A stretch of 64,000 nucleotides of DNA from Azospirillaceae bacterium (GTDB lineage Bacteria; Pseudomonadota; Alphaproteobacteria; Azospirillales; Azospirillaceae): the NCBI GenBank assembly GCA_035645145.1, contig DASQNC010000017.1, forward strand, positions 26,762 through 90,761, in the 5' to 3' direction. Below, piece by piece: positions 43,641 to 53,220 of the stretch; positions within the stretch are counted from its first letter, which is position 1; each line of letters begins with the position of its first letter. A program made the position numbers and the translations under genes. Under the pieces are notes generated by a model, which was not told the origin of the DNA, ran no database searches, and was given only the letters and a program-made list of their open reading frames with translations.

Positions 43641-43787
43641 GATCCCCTCCCCTTCCGGTCTCACGCCCGCCGTGTCCCGGGGCCGTCCCTTGCAAACGGC
43701 GGCCCATCTGGATAACTGAGGGAAGCCGGGCGCGCGGTTGTCAAGCCGCGCCATGGAGTCCGGCACATCCCAAGAGGACTGGCGACG

Positions 43788-44804
43788 ATGGCGTACAAGG
43801 TCGCGGTGGTGGGTGCCACCGGCAATGTCGGCCGCGAGATGCTGAGCATCCTGGCGGAACGCGAGTTCCCGGTGACCGAAGTCGTGGCACTGGCGTCCGA
43901 AAAATCGGTCGGGCGGGAAGTGTCGTTCGGCGAGGACGACATCCTGCGCGTCCAGGACCTGGCCACCTACGATTTCCGGGGCGTGGACATCGTGCTGTCG
44001 TCGCCCGGTGCGAAGGTGTCGGCCGCCTTCGCGCCGAAGGCCGCCGCCGCGGGTGCGTGCGTCATCGACAACACCAGCTACTGGCGCATGGACCCCGACG
44101 TGCCCCTGGTCGTGCCGGAAGTGAACCGCCACGCCATTGCCGACTGGGAGAAGAAGGGCATCATCGCCAACCCCAACTGCTCCACGGCGCAGATGGTGGT
44201 GGTGCTGAAGCCGCTGCACGAGCTGGCCGGCATCCGGCGGGTCGTCGTCTCGACCTACCAGTCGGTGTCCGGCGCCGGCAAGGAGGCGATGGACGAGCTG
44301 TTCACCCAGACCCGCGCCATCTACGTCAACGACCCTGTGAACAAGCAGAAGTTCACCAAGCAGATCGCCTTCAACGTCATCCCGCACATCGACACCTTCA
44401 TGGACGACGGGTCCACGAAGGAGGAATGGAAGATGGCGGCCGAGACCAAGAAGATCCTGGATCCCGCCATCAAGGTGACGGCCACCTGCGTGCGCGTGCC
44501 GGTGTTCATCGGCCACTCCGAGGCGATCAACATCGAGTTCGAGCGGCCGATCAGCGAGGAACAGGCCCGGGCGGCCCTTCGCCGCGCCCCGGGCGTCAGC
44601 GTGATCGACCACCGCGCCGACGAAGGCTACGTCACCCCGGTGGAGTGCGCGGGCGACGATCTGGTCTTCGTCAGCCGCATCCGCGAGGACTACACCGTGG
44701 ACAACGGGCTGAACCTGTGGGTGGTCGCCGACAACCTGCGCAAGGGCGCGGCGCTGAACGCGATCCAGATCGCCGAGGCCTGGGCGCAGGACCACGGGCG
44801 TTGA
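43788..44804 (+). CDS. asd: Aspartate-semialdehyde dehydrogenase
   Basis: A 338-aa enzyme reducing aspartyl phosphate to the semialdehyde, the branch point to lysine, methionine and threonine and to diaminopimelate for the cell wall. The NADP motif GATGNVGREM is at 9-18, the catalytic Cys131 in NPNCSTAQ, and RVPVFIGHSEAINIEFERP holds the conserved His. Length normal. AAGAGGA lies about nine bases upstream. In related genomes it follows leuB closely; here 11 kb intervene. Confidence 0.97.
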   Translation: MAYKVAVVGATGNVGREMLSILAEREFPVTEVVALASEKSVGREVSFGEDDILRVQDLATYDFRGVDIVLSSPGAKVSAAFAPKAAAAGACVIDNTSYWRMDPDVPLVVPEVNRHAIADWEKKGIIANPNCSTAQMVVVLKPLHELAGIRRVVVSTYQSVSGAGKEAMDELFTQTRAIYVNDPVNKQKFTKQIAFNVIPHIDTFMDDGSTKEEWKMAAETKKILDPAIKVTATCVRVPVFIGHSEAINIEFERPISEEQARAALRRAPGVSVIDHRADEGYVTPVECAGDDLVFVSRIREDYTVDNGLNLWVVADNLRKGAALNAIQIAEAWAQDHGR

Positions 44805-44818
44805 GCAGCGGTGCCGTG

Positions 44819-45409
44819 ATGATCGACGTGCTCGGCGTGGTCCTGTTCGCCCTGAGCATGTCGATCACGCCGGGGCCGAACAACGTCATGGTCACCGCGT
44901 CCGGCGCGAACTTCGGGTTCGCGCGGACGGTGCCGCACATGGCCGGCATCGCCCTGGGCTTCCCGCTGATGCTGGTCGCCGTGGGGCTGGGCCTCGGCGG
45001 CGTGTTCACCGCCTATCCCGCCGTCCACCAGGTCATGAAGTTCGCGGGTGCGGCGTACCTTGTGTCCATGGCGTGGCGGATCGCGACCGCGACCCCCGCC
45101 GGCGATGCCGACCGCCGCTCCCGGCCGCTGACCTTCCTGGAGGCCGCGGCCTTCCAGTGGGTGAACCCGAAGGCCTGGATCATCGCGCTGGGCGCGCTGA
45201 CCACCTACACCAGGGTCGGCGGCGACATGCTGGTCGAAAGCCTGGCCATCGCGGGGATCTTCATGCCCGCATCCTTCCTGTCGGTGACGGCGTGGGCGCT
45301 GTTCGGCCTGGCGCTGCGCCGCCTGCTGACCGCCCCCGCGGCGCTGCGCGCCTTCAACGTCGGGATGGCCGTCCTGCTGGTGCTCTCGCTGGTGCCGCTG
45401 TTCATCTGA
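44819..45409 (+). CDS. LysE-family exporter
   Basis: A 196-aa membrane protein with about six helices and the LysE/RhtB N-terminus ALSMSITPGPNNVMV (ITPGPN is diagnostic), plus FQWVNPKAWIIALGA in the middle. Family members export amino acids or homoserine derivatives. It starts 14 bases after asd, so aspartate-family amino acids are a reasonable guess for substrate. The start at 44819 is an ATG right after a GTG codon. The stop lies within a strong hairpin. Confidence 0.88.
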   Translation: MIDVLGVVLFALSMSITPGPNNVMVTASGANFGFARTVPHMAGIALGFPLMLVAVGLGLGGVFTAYPAVHQVMKFAGAAYLVSMAWRIATATPAGDADRRSRPLTFLEAAAFQWVNPKAWIIALGALTTYTRVGGDMLVESLAIAGIFMPASFLSVTAWALFGLALRRLLTAPAALRAFNVGMAVLLVLSLVPLFI

Positions 45410-45448
45410 TAGCGCCGAGCGCATGTCCCCATGCACTCGGCGCTATCA
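45407..45448. terminator. Long bidirectional hairpin containing the exporter stop codon
   Basis: Perfect 13-bp arms (45407-45419 and 45436-45448), one mismatch, then four more pairs (GCAT/ATGC) and a 6-base loop. The exporter TGA is the first three bases of the 5' arm. It separates the LysE gene from convergent pdxY (stop at 45463). Confidence 0.72.
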
Positions 45449-45462
45449 GGCGGCGCAAAGCG

Positions 45463-46323
<861 letters not shown>

Positions 46324-46476
46324 GACGTCCGCGGAACCTCCAATCGAATGGGTATCATCTTATAAACCGCACGCGGAGGGCTTGCCAGCCCATCGACTCG
46401 CCCCCGACTTGCAAGGATCGGGACCGGCGGCATACTGGCGGCCCGCCGAACCCTCGCCGAACCTGGGAGGCCGCCC

Positions 46477-47346
46477 ATGCCCGCGTCCGTCCGCCCGCGC
46501 CGCAGTGCGCTCTACATGCCCGGTTCCAACCCGCGGGCCATCGAGAAGGCGCGCGGCCTGCCAACCGACGTGGTCATCCTCGACCTGGAGGACGCGGTGG
46601 CGCCCGACGCCAAGGACGCCGCCCGGGCCCAGGTGGCCGCCGCCGTCCGGGACGGCGGTTTCGGCCGGCGCGAGGTGGTGGTCCGGGTCAACGGGCTCGA
46701 CACCCCGTGGGGATTCGAGGATCTGCGCGCGGCGGCGCAATGCGGGGCCGACGCCGTCCTGCTGCCCAAGGTCGAAGGGGCCGACGGCATCTGCCGGGCC
46801 ATCGCCGTCCTGGCCGCGTCCGGCGCACCGGACCACCAGGCGGTCTGGTGCATGATGGAAACGCCGCTGGCCTTCCTGAACGCCCGCGAGATCGCCGCCG
46901 CGCATCCGCGGTTGGCGGCGCTGGTCATGGGGACGTCCGACCTGGCCAAGGATCTGCACGCCGCCCACACCCGCGACCGCCTGCCCATGGTGACCAGCCT
47001 GGGCCTGTGCCTGCTGGCGGCCCGCGCCTACGGTCTGGCGGCGCTGGACGGCGTGCACATCGACCTGGACGACGCCGAGGGGCTGGCCCTGTCCTGCCGG
47101 CAGGGGGCGGAGCTGGGCTTCGACGGCAAGACCCTGATCCACCCCAAGCAGTTGGACGCCGCCAACACGGCCTTCGCCCCCGGCGAGGCCGAGGTCGCGC
47201 GCGCCCGCCGCATCATCCAGGCGCACGCCGAGGCCCTGGCCCAGGGCAAGGGCATCACGCTGGTGGACGGCAAGCTGGTGGAAGCACTGCACGTCGCCGA
47301 GGCGCGGCGCCTGGTTGCCCTGGCGGACGCGATATCCGCCGGCTGA
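46477..47346 (+). CDS. CoA-ester lyase (HpcH/HpaI / CitE-like)
   Basis: A 289-aa TIM-barrel enzyme of the citrate lyase beta/malyl-CoA lyase group. It has RSALYMPGSNPRAIEKARGL, VILDLEDAVAPDAKDAAR (metal Glu/Asp), VRVNGLDTPWGFEDL, ADAVLLPKVEG, METPLAFLNA and FDGKTLIHPKQL. These support a (S)-citramalyl-, malyl- or HMG-type CoA substrate; the exact one is not readable. No other citrate-lyase subunit is adjacent, which favours a stand-alone CoA-ester lyase. Confidence 0.9.
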   Translation: MPASVRPRRSALYMPGSNPRAIEKARGLPTDVVILDLEDAVAPDAKDAARAQVAAAVRDGGFGRREVVVRVNGLDTPWGFEDLRAAAQCGADAVLLPKVEGADGICRAIAVLAASGAPDHQAVWCMMETPLAFLNAREIAAAHPRLAALVMGTSDLAKDLHAAHTRDRLPMVTSLGLCLLAARAYGLAALDGVHIDLDDAEGLALSCRQGAELGFDGKTLIHPKQLDAANTAFAPGEAEVARARRIIQAHAEALAQGKGITLVDGKLVEALHVAEARRLVALADAISAG

Positions 47347-47366
47347 GCACGGTCGTGGGGCCGCCC

Positions 47367-48857
47367 CTACAGTGCCAGGCGGTAGCGTAGGCCCCAGAAC
47401 CCCACCGGGGCGGCGTTGGCGTCGTTGCCGGGCGCCAGATCGAACCCGGCGCGTGCAACGAACGAGTGGCGCCCGCCCAGCAACGGCAGCCGGTACGCCA
47501 ATTCGAACGACATGGCCGCCGCGTCCGGTGCGGCGGAGATCCGGCTGTAGGAACCGTCCGCCCCCACCGACAGGGACGAGCCGGCGGTGAAGCGGATCGG
47601 CCGGGACACGGCCATCACCAGACGGTCCTGCTCGGTGAACAGGCCGGATCCAACCAGACCAAACGCGAATCCCTCGCTGCGCAGCCCGTCCAGCGACGTG
47701 CCGTCGCGCAGGGCTCCGCCCGGCACCGACGACCAAGCGGACTGATACCCGGCCAGCAGCGACAGACGAGGCGTCACCGGGACGACGGCGAAGCCGCCCA
47801 GCATCCACGTCACCGAGGTGCCGTCGATTTCCTGGCCCGCGACGTTGCCCGCGCCCAGGACGGTGCCCTGCTCGGTGATCATCCCCGCCTGGAGGCCGAA
47901 GGTGGCGCCGAAGGAGCGGAAGGACACCTCGCCGAACCCGCCGGTGCGCTGCGGCGGACCGCCATCCCCCATGGAAAGCGCGGTCAACGCCCCGAGGCGC
48001 CAACGGAGACCGCCCGTCCGGCCCGAGACCAGCGCCCCGGTGCCACCCGCGAACAGCTTGATGTAGGGCGTGGCGAAGCCGTCGCGCAGCAACGGCGCGC
48101 TGCCGGCCAAGGCCCCCGACCCCGGCAGGCCGAATTGCAGGGCGGGATCCGGACCGGCGGCCACATTGAGGTTCGCCTGCGGCCCGAGCTGCGCCGTGAA
48201 GGTCAGGCGGTTGGCCTTGGGATCGCCCAGGAAGCGCCCTTCCAGCCAGGGTGGCCGATCGGGCAGATCCCGGTCGAACAGCGGTGTCTCCGTCACGGGC
48301 CGGCGCGCGCCGTCCGAACCGCGGCCGGGTTCGACGGCCGGCATGGACGAGAAAAGGGTGAAGCGGAACGGCTGCGCCCCCTCGTCCGCCCGCCCCGGCC
48401 GGGCGTCGCGCCGGAGCAGCGGTTGGTCGTCGTCCCCAGGGGCGGACGGCCGGAACGTTTCCACCGCCGGCAGGACCATGGCGTCCGGCGGCAAGGCACC
48501 CGATGGCGCCACCAGCGGAACGGCAACCGGGGGCGCCTCGGCATTGGCCGGTGCCGCGGCAAGGTGGGGCTGGACCTCGGGCGGATGCTCATTGGTGGGC
48601 TCGGCCACCTGCCGCACGGGCTCGTCGGGAACCGGGTCGCCGGAATCGACGGCCCCCGCCTCGGCCACGATGACCGGCGGTGCGGGGTCCATGGGGATGG
48701 TTTCGGCGGACGGTGCGGTGTCCGCCTGCACCGGGACATCGGCCACGGGGCTGGAAGGGATCTGGCCTAAGGATTCGGATTGGGCCTGTGCGCCGCCGGC
48801 CGCCGCGAGAGTCAACGCGAAGCCGGCAAGCGCGAACCGGCCGAAGGGGATCGGCAT
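47367..48857 (-). CDS. Outer-membrane beta-barrel protein with Pro-rich N-terminus
   Basis: A 496-aa exported protein. Residues 1-25 form a signal peptide (LAGFALTLAAAGGAQAQ). Residues 30-200 are Pro/Ala/Glu-rich and low-complexity. The C-terminal half (about 210-496) alternates hydrophobic and polar residues with Gly and aromatics (for example WRLGALTALSMGDGG, LSLLAGYQSAWSSVPGG) and ends WGLRYRLAL, the kind of terminal strand seen in outer-membrane barrels. I do not recognise a specific family. It is on its own, with an AT-rich upstream region. Confidence 0.65.
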   Translation of the reverse strand: MPIPFGRFALAGFALTLAAAGGAQAQSESLGQIPSSPVADVPVQADTAPSAETIPMDPAPPVIVAEAGAVDSGDPVPDEPVRQVAEPTNEHPPEVQPHLAAAPANAEAPPVAVPLVAPSGALPPDAMVLPAVETFRPSAPGDDDQPLLRRDARPGRADEGAQPFRFTLFSSMPAVEPGRGSDGARRPVTETPLFDRDLPDRPPWLEGRFLGDPKANRLTFTAQLGPQANLNVAAGPDPALQFGLPGSGALAGSAPLLRDGFATPYIKLFAGGTGALVSGRTGGLRWRLGALTALSMGDGGPPQRTGGFGEVSFRSFGATFGLQAGMITEQGTVLGAGNVAGQEIDGTSVTWMLGGFAVVPVTPRLSLLAGYQSAWSSVPGGALRDGTSLDGLRSEGFAFGLVGSGLFTEQDRLVMAVSRPIRFTAGSSLSVGADGSYSRISAAPDAAAMSFELAYRLPLLGGRHSFVARAGFDLAPGNDANAAPVGFWGLRYRLAL

Positions 48858-48989
48858 GGTGGGCGCTCCGTCGGGTGCCGCACCCGCGCCGTGGCACGGG
48901 GCGAACGCTGCGGGGATCTCCGGTCACCTCCGATCGAGGTACCGCTTGGGGTGCGCAAAGTGCCCGCCCACCGGTGACACAGGCGCAAT

Positions 48990-49070
48990 CACAAGATGAT
49001 TTTTTGCGGAGCAATAATTTAACTGGTTGATAATCAATCGAATATTTCGTTTCCCCTTGGAAACATCCAC
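48990..49070. other. AT-rich divergent regulatory region with palindrome
   Basis: Between the barrel gene (starts at 48857, minus) and the small peptide ORF (49124, plus), this stretch is far more AT-rich than its surroundings. It contains TTGATAATCAA (49027-49037), a near-perfect palindrome, and several TTG..A / TA..T boxes, none decisively spaced. A promoter with an operator is likely; direction uncertain. The rest of 48858-48989 shows nothing recognisable. Confidence 0.4.
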
Positions 49071-49123
49071 CGAACACCCAATACTGGACGACAGTCGTCA
49101 ACCACAGGAAAGGAGGTGATCTC

Positions 49124-49198
49124 GTGTCTCACCGTCATGTACTGCCGTCCGCTGCGACCGTGACCGGGATCTCGACCTCCGAGGTCCGCGTCGCCTGA
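49124..49198 (+). CDS. Candidate 24-aa peptide ORF
   Basis: A GTG start at 49124 is preceded by AAAGGAGGTGAT, a near-perfect complement to the 16S 3' end, with ideal spacing. The frame of 24 codons reads SHRHVLPSAATVTGISTSEVRVA and ends TGA at 49196-49198. It has its own AT-rich upstream region and an intrinsic terminator 43 bases downstream, so it looks like an independent transcription unit. No Cys, no hydrophobic helix, and no pqqA-type Glu-x3-Tyr. It could be a leader peptide, a RiPP precursor or simply a translated sRNA. Confidence 0.5.
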   Translation: MSHRHVLPSAATVTGISTSEVRVA

Positions 49199-49240
49199 CG
49201 CTTCGCGGTGCGGTCCCGCGGGACCGCGGTCGGATGCGTG

Positions 49241-49283
49241 GGAAGGGCCGCTCCCGATGGCCTCGGGGCGGCCCTTCCGCTTT
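49241..49283 (+). terminator. Strong intrinsic terminator after the peptide ORF
   Basis: A perfect 11-bp outer stem (GGAAGGGCCGC at 49241-49251 with its complement at 49268-49278) continues inward as a further 5 bp after a one-base bulge. It is followed on the plus strand by GCTTTT. An 18-bp palindrome lies just upstream at 49210-49227. Confidence 0.8.
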
Positions 49284-49391
49284 TCAGGGTTCGTGAAGAA
49301 GGTGCCGGCGCGCCTGCGGCATGGCCCCGTTCGACAAAAAGGGGCGGCGGTTCTATATATCCCCGGCGATTGTCGGCAGGGGTGTGCGCGC

Positions 49392-50222
49392 GTGCTGGAC
49401 CATGTGATCGAATACGTGACGGATCCGGATGGCGGCGCGGTCCCGATCTACGGGCCGGAGGCATTCGAAGGGATGCGCAAGGCGGGCCGCCTGGTGGCGG
49501 AATGCCTGGACTTCATCATCCCCCACGTGCAGCCCGGCGTGACCACCGGGCACCTGGACCGGTTGATCGAGATGTGGGTCCGGGACCACGGCGCGGTGTC
49601 CGCGACCATCGGGTACAAGGGCTACACCAAGGCCTCGTGCATTTCGGTCAACCATGTCGTCAACCACGGCATCCCCAGCGACGACAAGCGGCTGGCCAAC
49701 GGCGACATCGTCAACATCGACGTCACCTTGATTCTGGACGGCTGGTACGGCGACACCAGCCGCATGTTCCTGGTCGGCGACAAGGTGGGCGTGCGCGGCC
49801 GCAAACTGGTGGACGTGACCTACGACGGCATGATGGCCGGCATCGCCGAGGTGGCGCCGGGCAAGCACCTGGGCGACGTCGGCGCCGCGATCATGGAGAT
49901 CGCCCACGCCAACCGCTTCTCGGTCGTGACGGAATTCTGCGGCCACGGCATCGGCCACATCTTCCACCAGGCGCCGCAGGTCATGCACGTCGGCCTGCGC
50001 AACCACGGGCTGGTGCTGCAACCCGGCATGGTCTTCACCATCGAGCCGATGATCAACGCCGGCCGGCCCGAAACCAAGGTGCTGGCCGACGGCTGGACGG
50101 CTGTCACCCGCGACCGGTCGCTGTCCGCCCAGTTCGAACACCAGGTCGGCGTCACCGAAACGGGCGTGGAAATCTTCACCCTGTCGCCGAAGGGTCTGCA
50201 CCGCCCCCCTTACGCGGTGTGA
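49392..50222 (+). CDS. map: Type I methionine aminopeptidase
   Basis: Removes the initiator methionine from nascent proteins. 276 aa. Metal ligands are visible: Asp110 (VNIDVTLI), Asp121 (GDTSRMF), His185 (CGHGIGH), Glu218 (FTIEPM) and Glu249 (FEHQ); His192 in FHQAPQ is the usual second-shell histidine. The start is set at a GTG (49392, LDHVIEYVTDPDGG), because the frame upstream runs back through the terminator at 49241-49283. A longer protein is unlikely on that ground. Confidence 0.92.
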   Translation: MLDHVIEYVTDPDGGAVPIYGPEAFEGMRKAGRLVAECLDFIIPHVQPGVTTGHLDRLIEMWVRDHGAVSATIGYKGYTKASCISVNHVVNHGIPSDDKRLANGDIVNIDVTLILDGWYGDTSRMFLVGDKVGVRGRKLVDVTYDGMMAGIAEVAPGKHLGDVGAAIMEIAHANRFSVVTEFCGHGIGHIFHQAPQVMHVGLRNHGLVLQPGMVFTIEPMINAGRPETKVLADGWTAVTRDRSLSAQFEHQVGVTETGVEIFTLSPKGLHRPPYAV

Positions 50223-50294
50223 ACTTCGCGTTGACGGCGCCGGGCGGGGGGCCAACCTTCCAGGGGTGACGCCCACCCCCGCCCGGGAGGCCCC

Positions 50295-52142
50295 ATGCGC
50301 ATCCTCGCCGCCCTTGCCGCCCTGCTCCTGTCCGTCCCCGGCCCCCTTGCCGTCCCCGCCGCCGCGCAGGATGGCGGGCCGATCACCCGGACCCACGCCC
50401 TGGCCGAGTTCGGCGAGCCGCTGCACGGCCCGGACTTCAAGCATTTCCGCTATGTGAATCCGCAGGCCCCCAAGGGCGGAGCCATCACCCTGTCGGAGCC
50501 GGGCACCTTCTCGCCCAGCAACACCTTCGACAACCTGAACCTGATCCCGCTGAGGGGCGTGCAGGCGTTCGCGGTTTCCCTGGCCATGGAGACCCTGTTC
50601 GCAGCGTCGGGCGACGAGCTGGGCGTTTCCTACGGCCTTCTGGCGGAGAGTGCCGAATACCCCGAGGACAGGAGCTGGATCACCTTCACCCTGCGCCCGG
50701 AGGCCCGCTGGCACGACGGCCGACCGGTCACGGCCGAGGACGTGGCCTGGACCTTCCAGCAGATCCAGGCCCATGGACGGCCGTTCCTGAAGTCCTTCTA
50801 CCGGGATGTCGACGGGGTCGAGGTCCTGGACGAGCGGCGGGTGCGGTTCACGATGAAGACCCGCGGACTGATGAAGCCGCTGGTCAACATCGCGGGCCTG
50901 ACGCCCTACCCCAAGCACTGGTGGACGACGGGCGGACGCGATATCGCGTCCGGCACGCTGGAACCGCTGCTGACCAGCGGGCCGTACCGGATCGCGGGCG
51001 TGGACGCCGGCCGCAGCCTGTCGTTCGAGCGGGTGCGCGACTATTGGGGCGCCAACCTGCCGGTGAACGTGGGGCGGTACAATTTCGACCGGATCCAGGT
51101 GGTCTTCTTCCGCGACGACGACGTCCGGTACGAGGCGTTCCTGGCCGGCAACTACGACGCCCGGCAGGAGAACCGCGCCCAGCGCTGGGTCCGGGGCTAC
51201 GACACGCCGGCCGTGCACGAAGGCCGGATCCAGAAGCTGGCGCTGCCCGACGAGCGGCCCAAGGGCGCGCAGGGCTACCGCCTGAACGTCCGCCGGGCCA
51301 AGTTCGCCGATCCGCGCGTGCGTGAGGCGCTGGCCCACCTGTTCGATTTCCAGTGGATTCAGCAGAACCTGCTGTACGGCCAGTACACGCGGACCAGGAG
51401 CAATTTCCCCAACTCCGACTTCGGCGCGTCGGGCCCGCCCACGCGCGAGGAGTTGGCGCTGCTGGAGCCGTTCCGGGACAAGCTGGATCCGCGGGTGCTG
51501 ACCCGGGCCTTCGACCCACCGTCCGGCGACGGGACGGGCACGGGACGGGCGGGCCTGCGCGAAGCGCTGCGCCTGTTCCGCGAGGCCGGCTGGGTGGTCC
51601 GCCAGGGACGCCTCGTCAACGAGAAGACGGGCGAGCCCCTTGCGATCGAGTTCCTGGAGGACGACCCCGCGATCAACCGGATCATCCAGCCCTATGTCGA
51701 AACGCTGCGGAAGGCGGGCATCGACGCCAGCCTGCGCATCGTCGACACCGCGCAGATGCAGCAGCGGACCGACGAGTTCGACTTCGACGCCACCATGGTG
51801 AACTTCAACTTCTTCCCCCCGCCCGGGCCGGAGCTGCGCTCCTATTTCGGGTCCGAGGCGGCACGGACGAACGGCAGTGCCAATTACTCGGGCATTGCCG
51901 ACCCGGTCGTGGACGCGCTGATCGAGAAGGTCGTCCAGGCCGAAAACCTGGCGGATCTGAAGGTGGCGTCGCGCGCGCTCGACCGCGTCCTGCTGTGGGG
52001 CTGGTACATGGTCCCGCACTGGTACGCGAACGAAACCTGGCTGGCCTTCTGGGACAGGTTCGGCCGTCCCGAGCAGCGGCCGCGCTACGCCAGCGGCTTT
52101 TTCGACACTTGGTGGCTGGATCCGGCGAAGGCGCCCCGGTGA
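50295..52142 (+). CDS. Oligopeptide ABC transporter substrate-binding protein (YejA-like), copy 1
   Basis: A 615-aa periplasmic SBP_bac_5 protein. Signal peptide to about residue 25 (LLLSVPGPLAVPAAAQ). The mature protein opens with THALAEFGEPLHGPDFKHFRYVNPQAPKGG, the YejA-type N-terminus, then WITFTLRPEARWHDGRPVTAEDV, and QENRAQRWVRGYDTP later. It binds oligopeptides for the Yej transporter. It resembles the second copy at 54939 along its length. GGGAGG is five bases before the ATG. It is separated from the permease genes by a foreign gene and an opposite-strand amidase. Confidence 0.88.
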   Translation: MRILAALAALLLSVPGPLAVPAAAQDGGPITRTHALAEFGEPLHGPDFKHFRYVNPQAPKGGAITLSEPGTFSPSNTFDNLNLIPLRGVQAFAVSLAMETLFAASGDELGVSYGLLAESAEYPEDRSWITFTLRPEARWHDGRPVTAEDVAWTFQQIQAHGRPFLKSFYRDVDGVEVLDERRVRFTMKTRGLMKPLVNIAGLTPYPKHWWTTGGRDIASGTLEPLLTSGPYRIAGVDAGRSLSFERVRDYWGANLPVNVGRYNFDRIQVVFFRDDDVRYEAFLAGNYDARQENRAQRWVRGYDTPAVHEGRIQKLALPDERPKGAQGYRLNVRRAKFADPRVREALAHLFDFQWIQQNLLYGQYTRTRSNFPNSDFGASGPPTREELALLEPFRDKLDPRVLTRAFDPPSGDGTGTGRAGLREALRLFREAGWVVRQGRLVNEKTGEPLAIEFLEDDPAINRIIQPYVETLRKAGIDASLRIVDTAQMQQRTDEFDFDATMVNFNFFPPPGPELRSYFGSEAARTNGSANYSGIADPVVDALIEKVVQAENLADLKVASRALDRVLLWGWYMVPHWYANETWLAFWDRFGRPEQRPRYASGFFDTWWLDPAKAPR

Positions 52143-52349
52143 GGGGCGCCCTATCGGAGAACAAGGGAATTGCCTCAGTTAGCGCACAACTGTACCAATA
52201 AAGCGCGCGTTAAATGCCGATCACATTCCCAAGGAAACTAAGAAACTCTACCAGCCAGATCAATATGATGACAAAATCGCAACCACTCATATTGCGCCGA
52301 CCACCTATGTCACATTATAATGGAATACTAAGTTTTTTATGGAGGACAC

Positions 52350-53138
52350 ATGTCACCTAACGCTGAGACGCTTATATTTATCTTGTTTGCTCTCATAGGC
52401 TTAGGATTGTGCATTGCCGGATTGAATCTCCAAAATACCTACATGATTTCGGCAGCAGCAGTTTCAGCAGCTTTTGCAGCATCAACTTGGTCTGTGAGAT
52501 CCTCTTTAATTCAGGACAGAGAAAAAATTTCACAATTCTATCTTGACCGCTTTATAGAAGGCGTCGAAGCAGCTCACGACCTTCTTAAAGATGGAAATGC
52601 ATCCAGAGTGAATTGGATCAGTGCAGCTCGTATTTTGTCGAACTGCGAGGATCTATCTAAAAATGTTACGCACGCACCCCATCGCGATGTGATAAAAATG
52701 AAGACTGAGGAGTATCGGCATAAATTTGGAAGGATCATTGCAGGCCCGCACATCACACCATCATTCTTTTTCGGCGTCGATCCAGGCCTGCCTTTAGATG
52801 AAGCCGCAAAGGAGGCATCTAAAAATCAGATTAGAACACGATCTGCCGACTCAATATGGCCACCACCGGAAAGCAAAGAACTGCCCCCAGAAGCAATTTA
52901 CCAAATCTGGCGCTTCGCAAAATTTCCAAAAAATTATGATGACCCCCTAGAGAACAGGTTCTCAGAAGATGAAAAAAGAAGCCTTCGCATTAGCTACCCA
53001 GCCCTACATGACTGGATAAATTTTCGAGACAACAATAAATACTACGCAGGGAAACGCTATCAAATGGAAAGAAATCAAAAAACAAGCTCACCACCCGAAA
53101 TGAACGAACAGAACGAGGAACGACGGCGCAAGTGTTAG
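52350..53138 (+). CDS. AT-rich orphan gene, two-helix membrane protein
   Basis: A 262-aa protein of unknown family in DNA that is plainly AT-rich (52150-53215), against about 70 percent GC around it. Two hydrophobic segments at residues 8-25 and 31-48 anchor a cytoplasmic domain of over 200 residues with charged, Asn/Lys-rich composition (SLIQDREKISQFYLDRF, IYQIWRFAKFPKNYDD). TATGGAGGAC gives a good SD before the ATG at 52350. Codon use differs from all neighbours, so recent horizontal transfer is likely. No integrase or transposase is attached. A phage-defence or membrane-sensing role is only a guess. Confidence 0.7.
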   Translation: MSPNAETLIFILFALIGLGLCIAGLNLQNTYMISAAAVSAAFAASTWSVRSSLIQDREKISQFYLDRFIEGVEAAHDLLKDGNASRVNWISAARILSNCEDLSKNVTHAPHRDVIKMKTEEYRHKFGRIIAGPHITPSFFFGVDPGLPLDEAAKEASKNQIRTRSADSIWPPPESKELPPEAIYQIWRFAKFPKNYDDPLENRFSEDEKRSLRISYPALHDWINFRDNNKYYAGKRYQMERNQKTSSPPEMNEQNEERRRKC

Positions 53139-53220
53139 CCCCATCAACACTGAGCATCACAGCGTCAGCTACCACCAACTCCATTGCAAAACTAGCACCC
53201 ACATTTACCATACCACACTA

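Noticed and set aside
49027..49037. Calling TTGATAATCAA a Fur or Irr box
   Set aside because: It is palindromic and AT-rich but too short, and there are no iron-uptake genes next to it. Kept only as a possible operator.
49124..49198. Reading the 24-codon ORF as pqqA
   Set aside because: PqqA needs a Glu-x3-Tyr motif and neighbouring pqqB-E genes. Neither is present.
52143..53220. Treating the AT-rich segment as a prophage or insertion sequence
   Set aside because: No integrase, transposase, inverted repeats or phage structural genes were seen; only one gene of unknown function is present.
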